From assembly GCA_015520975.1 (NCBI GenBank), contig WAOZ01000045.1, positions 1 through 9,642 of the forward strand: a stretch of DNA of 9,642 nt. The letters are read 5' to 3'. The notes beneath the pieces were generated by a model. It saw nothing but the letters and a program-made list of their open reading frames with translations. It had not been told where the DNA came from and searched no databases. Each line of letters begins with the position of its first letter. The first letter of the stretch is position 1. Shown in pieces: positions 5,526-9,642 of the stretch. The translations under genes and the position numbers were made by a program. Source of the stretch: DHVE2 group archaeon (lineage in GTDB: Archaea > Thermoplasmatota > Thermoplasmata > Thermoplasmatales > Aciduliprofundaceae).

Positions 5526-6872
5526 ATGGAGGTAGCGGAAATCAGGGAATGGGAAAGGATTTCCGCACATTCACATATAAGGGGACTTGGACTTGACGAA
5601 AACTACAGGGCGATAAAGAAAGCGGATGGTATGGTGGGACAGGAAGATGCAAGAGAGGCTGCAGGTATCGTGGTCAGGATGATTAAGGAAGGTAAATTTG
5701 CTGGAAATGCCATACTCATTGCAGGTCCACCTGGAAGCGGTAAAACTGCGCTTGCTATTGGCATAGCCAAGGAACTGGGAGAGGATGTGCCTTTTGTGCA
5801 TATCGCAGCAAGCGAAATTTACAGTGCGGAAGTTAAGAAAACTGAATTTTTAACGCAGTCATTACGAAAAGCGATTGGTGTCAGAATTCACGAGATGCGG
5901 AAAATATATGAGGGCAAGGTGGAGAACCTCAGCATAGATTACATGCAGCATCCTTACAATCCCTATCAGAAAATTCCTGCGAGTGCCACACTGGTACTAA
6001 AAACGAAAAAAGAGAAGAAAAAACTGAAAATGGATCAGAGTTTTGCGATGCAGCTTGTGCAGCAAGGTGTTGAAACAGGCGATATTATTCAAATTGATGC
6101 AGATAGCGGTAGAGTTGTGAAAGTGGGCATATCCGAGGATGCGGTGCAGGAGAAGGAGTTTGATCTTGCATCGGAGAGAACTATGCCCATTCCAGACGGT
6201 CCGGTTTTAAAAGAGAAAGAGTTCGTGTACACGCTTACGCTTAACGATCTGGATGTTATGCAATCCAGGGCTGGGCTTGACATAGCCTCACTGCTCTTCG
6301 GATCCCCCGAAAGAAAGGAAATTGGGGAGGAAGTTCGAAAACGCGTCGATTCACAGGTTAGAAGACTCGTGGAGGAGGGCAGAGCAGAGCTCATACCCGG
6401 AGTGCTGTTTATAGACGAATGTTCTATGCTGGATATTGAAACCTACGCATTTCTTAACAAAGCGATGGAGCAGGAGCTTTCGCCTATAATAATATTCGCT
6501 ACGAACAGGGGTATAACCACTGTCAGAGGCACAGATATCAAATCTCCGTTCGGTATGCCGCTTGATCTCCTTGACAGACTTCTTGTTATAACAACCAAAA
6601 AATACGGAGCCGACGAAATGAGAGATATAATCCTGACCAGAGCCAGAAAAGAAGGCATAAAACTTGATAATGATGCTCTGAACTATTTGGTAGAAATTGG
6701 AGAAAAGGCGTCGTTGAGATACGCCATACAGCTGCTCGCACCGGCATGGGAGTTATCTGGCAAGAATGAAGTGAAAAAAGAGCATGTGGAACGAGCATAC
6801 AGGTTATTCGCCGATGTGAAACGCTCGGTGGAATATCTGCGCAGGATGGAGGAGGAAATGCTCTACGATTAG
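5526..6872 (+). CDS. TIP49/RuvB-like AAA+ ATPase (RuvBL homologue)
   Basis: This 448-aa protein belongs to the RuvBL1/RuvBL2 (TIP49, pontin/reptin) family of hexameric AAA+ ATPases. In eukaryotes these assemble chromatin remodellers and box C/D snoRNPs; the archaeal role is unknown. Visible motifs are GPPGSGKT (Walker A, 67–74), VLFIDE (Walker B, 293–298), FATNRG with sensor-1 Asn327, LLDRLL with the arginine finger at about 351, and SLRYAIQLL (sensor 2, about 396–404). The OB-like domain II insertion characteristic of the family lies at about 120–290, including GDIIQIDADSGRVVKVG. I chose the ATG at 5526, which has GGTGG 5 nt upstream; translation from 5460 would start before the likely transcript start. 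The gene stands alone between two tRNAs. Confidence 0.93.
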   Translation: MEVAEIREWERISAHSHIRGLGLDENYRAIKKADGMVGQEDAREAAGIVVRMIKEGKFAGNAILIAGPPGSGKTALAIGIAKELGEDVPFVHIAASEIYSAEVKKTEFLTQSLRKAIGVRIHEMRKIYEGKVENLSIDYMQHPYNPYQKIPASATLVLKTKKEKKKLKMDQSFAMQLVQQGVETGDIIQIDADSGRVVKVGISEDAVQEKEFDLASERTMPIPDGPVLKEKEFVYTLTLNDLDVMQSRAGLDIASLLFGSPERKEIGEEVRKRVDSQVRRLVEEGRAELIPGVLFIDECSMLDIETYAFLNKAMEQELSPIIIFATNRGITTVRGTDIKSPFGMPLDLLDRLLVITTKKYGADEMRDIILTRARKEGIKLDNDALNYLVEIGEKASLRYAIQLLAPAWELSGKNEVKKEHVERAYRLFADVKRSVEYLRRMEEEMLYD

Positions 6873-6891
6873 AGCAAAACTCATATACATC

Positions 6892-6900
6892 TTTTTATTT
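6892..6900 (+). terminator. T-rich stretch after the TIP49 gene
   Basis: TTTTTATTT lies 20 nt after the stop codon and just before tRNA-Gln, and is suitable for archaeal intrinsic termination. An ATATACAT at 6883–6890, centred about 25 nt before the tRNA, could serve as the tRNA-Gln TATA element. Confidence 0.4.
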
Positions 6901-6910
6901 CCTCCATTGT

Positions 6911-6983
6911 AGCCCCGTGGTGTAGTGGTCAAGCATCGGGGACTCTGGATCCCCGGACGGCGGTTCGAATCCGCCCGGGGCTG
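6911..6983 (+). tRNA. tRNA-Gln (anticodon CTG)
   Basis: This is a 73-nt cloverleaf. Acceptor AGCCCCG (6911–6917) pairs with CGGGGCT (6976–6982), and the discriminator is G6983. The anticodon stem GGGGA/TCCCC (6938–6942/6950–6954) closes loop CTCTGGA, with anticodon CTG at 6945–6947, reading CAG. The T arm is GGCGG-TTCGAAT-CCGCC. An A1–U72 first pair fits tRNA-Gln. There is no intron and no encoded CCA. CTTTTTATT at 6984–6992 is a likely terminator. Confidence 0.95.
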
Positions 6984-7044
6984 CTTTTTATTCCATATAT
7001 AATAAGTTGTTCTAATTAATTGTTTTAAAAACGCAAAGACAAAA

Positions 7045-7052
7045 ATTTATAG
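7045..7052 (+). promoter_or_regulatory. TATA box for mbf1
   Basis: ATTTATAG in an A-rich context is centred about 36 nt before the ATG at 7085. The predicted start near 7073 gives a leader of about 12 nt that holds the GGTGAGG ribosome-binding site at 7074–7080. A TATATAATAA at 6997–7006 is an alternative upstream element. Confidence 0.5.
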
Positions 7053-7084
7053 CAGGAAGCCATACTTAACGCAGGTGAGGAATA

Positions 7085-7573
7085 ATGATTTGTGAGATGT
7101 GCGGTCGTGATGTCCCTCGTCTGAAAAAGGTTGTAATAGAAGGAGTAATAATGAATGTTTGCAACGAGTGTGCCAAATTTGGAAAGGAGATAAAAGGTAA
7201 AGAGATTCCAAAAGATGTGAAATATCTTCCACCTGAAGTCGTCAGAGAGAGACTTGAGCGTCGCAAAAGGAGGCCCCGAAAAGATGCTTTGGACGAGGAG
7301 GAGGTGCTTGTTGAGGACTATGCAGATAGAATAAGAAAAGCCCGTGAAAGAATGGGCCTAACGCAGGAGCAACTCGCAAAGAAGATTTTGGAAAAAAGGA
7401 CGGTGATATCCAAAATCGAGCGCGGTGAGATGCATCCTGATGAAAAACTGATAAAGAAACTTGAAAAAACGCTGAACATAAAACTCAAGGAACGGGTGTC
7501 ATATGTATATTCAAAAGATGATAAAAAAGCGCGCGCTCTTACACTGGGCGATCTGATAAAGGAGGCGCTATGA
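7085..7573 (+). CDS. Archaeal multiprotein bridging factor 1 (zinc ribbon + HTH)
   Basis: This 162-aa protein has the archaeal MBF1 layout. An N-terminal zinc ribbon carries C3-x2-C6 and C26-x2-C29. A charged linker at about 45–75 (RERLERRKRRPRKDALDEEE) follows. A cro/C1-type helix-turn-helix at about 77–134 contains GLTQEQLAKKI and RTVISKIERGE. Eukaryotic MBF1 is a transcription coactivator and ribosome-associated frameshift suppressor; archaeal MBF1 binds the 30S subunit in the species studied. GGTGAGG at 7074–7080 supports the start. The gene overlaps the next one by ATGA, so the two are probably co-translated. Confidence 0.93.
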   Translation: MICEMCGRDVPRLKKVVIEGVIMNVCNECAKFGKEIKGKEIPKDVKYLPPEVVRERLERRKRRPRKDALDEEEVLVEDYADRIRKARERMGLTQEQLAKKILEKRTVISKIERGEMHPDEKLIKKLEKTLNIKLKERVSYVYSKDDKKARALTLGDLIKEAL

Positions 7574-7776
7574 CCGATTATATTTACTATGTATGTGCAG
7601 CAGCGGTCATAATTGCGGGAACCATTCTTTATCAGTATTTAATGAACCCGTTCTGGAACAAGATGGGATTACCAAAAAATACCAAACCCGAAGAAGACGA
7701 TACCGAAAAAGCCGTAGACGAAAAAGAACTTGAATTTTACAGAGAGATATGGAAAGGACGCAAAAAATCAGAGTAA
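7570..7776 (+). CDS. Small single-helix membrane protein, unknown function
   Basis: This is a 68-aa protein that I do not recognise. Residues 5–24 (IYYVCAAAVIIAGTILYQYL) form one hydrophobic helix. A short NPFWNKMGLPKN turn follows, and then a strongly charged C-terminal half (EEDDTEKAVDEKELEFYREIWKGRKK) that is probably helical and cytosolic. It starts inside the mbf1 stop codon (ATGA), with GGAGG at 7561–7565, which supports it as a real gene translated with mbf1. Its stop codon overlaps the end of the convergent regulator gene by 9 nt. Confidence 0.75.
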   Translation: MTDYIYYVCAAAVIIAGTILYQYLMNPFWNKMGLPKNTKPEEDDTEKAVDEKELEFYREIWKGRKKSE

Positions 7777-8355
7777 TCTGGCGCGAATCAGTCCTCTGAG
7801 CGGCACACCATCTATTTCATCGTGCGGGGTTTTGTTCACCAGCACCACAGCGAGTACCGGCTCACCGCCGGCTTTTCTTATATCCTCTATGGCTTTTCTC
7901 AGGGTTTCTCCCGTGCTCAGCACATCATCCACTATGACTACTTTCTTTCCTTCGATATGCGCATAGTTTGATGAAAAAGCGCCTTCTTCTCGTTGCGGAT
8001 GCGGACGATATATTATCATTTCCACACCCATTTCTTCGGCTATGAATGTTGCGAAAGGTATGCCGTTGATTAGCACACCAACTATGGAATCCACATCGAA
8101 CTCTCTTTTTTCCATTTCTTCTAAAATAATATCTGTCATAATCTCGGCGATTTTGGATATTCTGTAGGGGAATATACCTATGCTTCTCCACCCTATTTTC
8201 ACATCCTTGGGAGCCTCTTCTTCTTCAATACCCTGCGTTAAGAGCCATTCCACCGTGTTTGTGGAAAGATGTAATTCGGTAGCAATTTCTTTCGTGTTCA
8301 GACCTTTCTTTCTCAATTCAAGCGCTCTTTTTGCGAGTTCTTCAACGCTTTTCAT
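7768..8355 (-). CDS. PRTase-type transcriptional regulator (GfcR / PyrE-like)
   Basis: This 195-aa protein joins an N-terminal helix-turn-helix (residues 1–42, LRKKGLNTKEIATELHLSTNTVEWLL) to a phosphoribosyltransferase domain. The PRPP-binding loop VVIVDDVLSTGET is at 139–151 and the flexible-loop region HPQREEGAFSSNY at 119–131. The layout matches archaeal GfcR-like regulators, known in Haloferax for control of sugar degradation genes and probably responsive to a phosphorylated ligand. It is often mislabelled orotate phosphoribosyltransferase. I chose the ATG at 8355 because GAGGTGAT (8359–8366) lies just upstream; a GTG at 8376 would place that site inside the coding region. Its leader contains a complete box C/D RNA. 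Catalytic activity cannot be judged from sequence. Confidence 0.88.
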   Translation of the reverse strand: MKSVEELAKRALELRKKGLNTKEIATELHLSTNTVEWLLTQGIEEEEAPKDVKIGWRSIGIFPYRISKIAEIMTDIILEEMEKREFDVDSIVGVLINGIPFATFIAEEMGVEMIIYRPHPQREEGAFSSNYAHIEGKKVVIVDDVLSTGETLRKAIEDIRKAGGEPVLAVVLVNKTPHDEIDGVPLRGLIRARLL

Positions 8356-8358
8356 ACT

Positions 8359-8366
8359 ATCACCTC
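8359..8366 (-). promoter_or_regulatory. Shine-Dalgarno site of the gfcR-like gene
   Basis: GAGGTGAT is read on the minus strand, with 3 nt to the ATG at 8355. It decides the start over the GTG at 8376. It begins only 3 nt after box D of the upstream C/D RNA, so a bound snoRNP would cover or abut it. Confidence 0.7.
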
Positions 8367-8369
8367 TAT

Positions 8370-8419
8370 TCAGCACTCATAGGGTTCATCATCACTTCAG
8401 CTGACCCTCTTCTCATCAT
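8370..8419 (-). ncRNA. Box C/D guide sRNA in the gfcR leader
   Basis: Read on the minus strand, this 50-nt core has box C ATGATGA (8413–8419), a 12-nt guide (8401–8412), and box D' CTGA (8397–8400). A 4-nt spacer follows, then box C' ATGATGA (8386–8392), a 12-nt guide (8374–8385) and box D CTGA (8370–8373). Box identity and the 12/12 spacing are exactly the archaeal C/D sRNA pattern. The D' guide is 11/12 identical to that of the tRNA-Trp intron in this window. The D guide (ACCCTATGAGTG) is complementary to CACTCATA, resembling an elongator tRNA-Met anticodon loop, with C34 facing the fifth base from box D. A TATA-like element lies about 25 nt before the expected 5' end. Terminal stem pairing is weak. 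Confidence 0.85.
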
Positions 8420-8443
8420 CCTATGCTCTAAATCTCTGCGAGG

Positions 8444-8452
8444 TATTTAATA
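8444..8452 (-). promoter_or_regulatory. TATA box for the C/D sRNA and gfcR-like gene
   Basis: TATTAAATA on the minus strand is centred near 8448 and predicts transcription start near 8423, four bases before box C. This fits one transcript starting with the sRNA and continuing into the gfcR-like gene. It is embedded in an inverted repeat, AGGTA-N10-TACCT (8441–8460). Confidence 0.55.
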
Positions 8453-8479
8453 CTTTACCTTCCTTAACCCGTAACCGTA

Positions 8480-8497
8480 CAGATAAATTTAAATCTG
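8480..8497. promoter_or_regulatory. Inverted repeat over the TATA box of the zinc-ribbon gene
   Basis: CAGAT-N8-ATCTG has an AAATTTAA centre that also serves as the TATA region (8485–8494) for the rightward gene. The predicted transcription start, near 8515–8518, coincides with the ATG at 8518, and there is no Shine-Dalgarno, so the mRNA is probably leaderless. The symmetric arms could be an operator. Confidence 0.45.
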
Positions 8498-8517
8498 TGT
8501 AGTGCTAATGGTTTATT

Positions 8518-9096
8518 ATGAGCACGGGCAAGATAGTATCTATACTGCTGTTTATGATAGGTATTTTGCTTATAATTGGAGGTGGGCTTTACAATCCCTA
8601 CGCAGAAACTATGGTTCTTCCCCCAGGAGGTGTGAAGGGTATCGGATTTCATATGGACGCTGGAGAGACACATGTTTTTGAGGTTAATGCGGATCATATG
8701 GTAACTGTGTATGTCATGGATAACCAGAGTTTTGAAAAAGCATTAGTAAATGGCAATTTTACGGATAGTTTGTATGTTCAGACTGCTGCTCACTTATCTT
8801 TCAGTTTCACCGCGCCCAAAGACGGAGTTTACTATATAGTAATTGCAAATTTCAATTCTCCGGGTTTTGTGACAGCTACGCTCACATACGGATACGGCGA
8901 GTTCTGGGCGCTTATAATCACGGGTGCAATAGTGTGCGGTGTGGCAATACTGATTTTGGTATATGATATTCAGAACTCAAAATATACGCCACCCACGCTG
9001 GATAGTCAGTGCCCTTATTGCGGCGCGAAAGTGAGTTCTTCCTGGAATTATTGTCCCGTTTGCAGAACACCGCTTCGTAAGGAGGTGAAACTATGA
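8518..9096 (+). CDS. Membrane-anchored zinc-ribbon protein, unknown function
   Basis: This is a 192-aa protein that I do not recognise as a named family. Residues 6–24 form a first hydrophobic helix. Residues 30–125 form a probably external, beta-rich domain (PPGGVKGIGFHMDAGETHVFEVNADHMVTVYVMD and FSFTAPKDGVYYIVIANFN), which has the look of a GOLD-like or jelly-roll fold. A second helix covers about 129–149. The short cytosolic tail carries a zinc ribbon, CPYC at 165–168 and CPVC at 179–182. The order helix–outside domain–helix–zinc ribbon recurs in archaeal membrane proteins of unknown role. The start has no ribosome-binding site and the mRNA is probably leaderless. It overlaps the next gene by ATGA, which suggests that both act together at the cell surface. 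Confidence 0.82.
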   Translation: MSTGKIVSILLFMIGILLIIGGGLYNPYAETMVLPPGGVKGIGFHMDAGETHVFEVNADHMVTVYVMDNQSFEKALVNGNFTDSLYVQTAAHLSFSFTAPKDGVYYIVIANFNSPGFVTATLTYGYGEFWALIITGAIVCGVAILILVYDIQNSKYTPPTLDSQCPYCGAKVSSSWNYCPVCRTPLRKEVKL

Positions 9097-9642
9097 GACA
9101 CATACAGATTACGGTGTTTTTAATAATATCGCTTTTTGTTATGACGAGTGCTATGACGGTATTTTCAAAGCCCGTCTACGGTGATGAAGTTACTTATGTT
9201 TTCACGAAAAGGACATACACTTGGTACTTCATGGGAGAAAAATACACGCTGAATCTTGAGGTGAAGAACTCCACAGAAAACAAAGTGTATAGGGAAAATG
9301 GAGAGTGGGTAATAAATTTAACACTTCCACAGGATGCTTATGCGTTTTACAAGAAATTTCCAGGCGGATTTAGAATTGCATCAAATTACTCATTTTTAAA
9401 CTATTTCATAACGCCAGATGATAGGTACATAAAAACACTCGCTGCAGATTTAAATTACATAGCTGAAGTGCGGGGATTTGATACCCTTGAAAAAGCGAAT
9501 TTTGTGTTATCTTTCGTGCAGTCGATGGAATATATGGACGACTTAAACTCCACAGGATTTATAGATTACTACAAATTTCCGCTTGAGACCCTTGTGGATG
9601 GCGGCGGTGACTGCGAAGACACATCACTGCTTTTGATTACAC
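9093..9642 (+). CDS. Secreted transglutaminase-like protein, 5' part
   Basis: The visible 183 residues run off the right edge of the window. Residues 5–25 (QITVFLIISLFVMTSAMTVFS) form a signal peptide or membrane anchor. A beta-rich segment follows, with WYFMGEKYTLNLEVKNS and three possible N-glycosylation sites. From about residue 112 the sequence resembles a transglutaminase-like fold: IKTLAADLNYIA, NFVLSFVQSMEYMDD, then FPLETLVDGGGDCEDTSLLL, where Cys174 in GDCED would be the catalytic nucleophile. The His and Asp of the triad would lie beyond the window. The start has a very strong GGAGGTGA site (9081–9088) and overlaps the preceding stop as ATGA. The family includes cysteine proteases and cross-linking enzymes; activity is inferred. 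Confidence 0.82.
   Translation, partial: MRHIQITVFLIISLFVMTSAMTVFSKPVYGDEVTYVFTKRTYTWYFMGEKYTLNLEVKNSTENKVYRENGEWVINLTLPQDAYAFYKKFPGGFRIASNYSFLNYFITPDDRYIKTLAADLNYIAEVRGFDTLEKANFVLSFVQSMEYMDDLNSTGFIDYYKFPLETLVDGGGDCEDTSLLLIT

Noticed and set aside
8356..8376. GTG start at 8376 for the gfcR-like gene
   Set aside because: It would place a good Shine-Dalgarno (8359–8366) inside the coding region and start within the C/D RNA. The ATG at 8355 fits better.
1..9642. CRISPR arrays, insertion sequences and defence genes
   Set aside because: No regularly spaced repeats, transposase frames or terminal inverted repeats were seen. The gene content is housekeeping plus a small surface-protein operon.

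Overview
The window looks like archaeal, euryarchaeal DNA, most likely from a Thermoplasmata/DHVE2 (Aciduliprofundum-like) lineage. The reasons are an archaeal L15–SecY–AdkA–DUF106–Cmk–Cbf5 gene string, an archaeal eL41, an archaeal-type MBF1, a TIP49/RuvBL ATPase, TATA boxes about 25–35 nt upstream of start codons, and a tRNA-Trp split by an intron with a bulge-helix-bulge. The lineage call is inference from gene content; the domain call is firm.

Region 1 (1–4889) is a tightly overlapped rightward operon: the 3' part of rpl15, secY (with an unusual two-helix N-terminal extension), adkA, a DUF106/EMC3-like insertase, cmk, cbf5 and, overlapping the end of cbf5, tRNA-Arg(UCG). It combines ribosome assembly, membrane protein insertion, nucleotide monophosphate kinases and pseudouridylation. 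eL34 and eL14, which often sit in this string in other archaea, are absent here.

Region 2 (4890–7000) holds a 250-nt spacer with a degenerate direct repeat, the tiny ribosomal protein gene rpl41e, tRNA-Trp(CCA) with a 65-nt intron, a TIP49 AAA+ ATPase gene with its own TATA box, and tRNA-Gln(CUG). The tRNA-Trp intron is itself a complete box C/D guide RNA. Its D guide is in register with C34 and its D' guide with C39 of the pre-tRNA.

Region 3 (7001–9642) holds an mbf1 gene coupled to a one-helix membrane protein gene, a convergent gene for a PRTase-type regulator (GfcR/PyrE-like), and a divergent pair encoding a membrane-anchored zinc-ribbon protein and a secreted transglutaminase-like protein, cut by the window end.

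The most interesting observation is a second, unannotated box C/D sRNA on the minus strand at 8370–8419, in the leader of the gfcR-like gene. It has perfect C, D', C' and D boxes with two 12-nt guides. Sixteen contiguous nucleotides, covering 11 of the 12 nt of its D' guide plus box D', are identical to the tRNA-Trp intron. Its D guide matches an elongator tRNA-Met anticodon loop with C34 at the methylation register. The window therefore appears to carry two related RNA guides for anticodon-loop 2'-O-methylation, one inside a tRNA intron and one fused to the 5' leader of a regulator mRNA whose Shine-Dalgarno lies 3 nt after box D.
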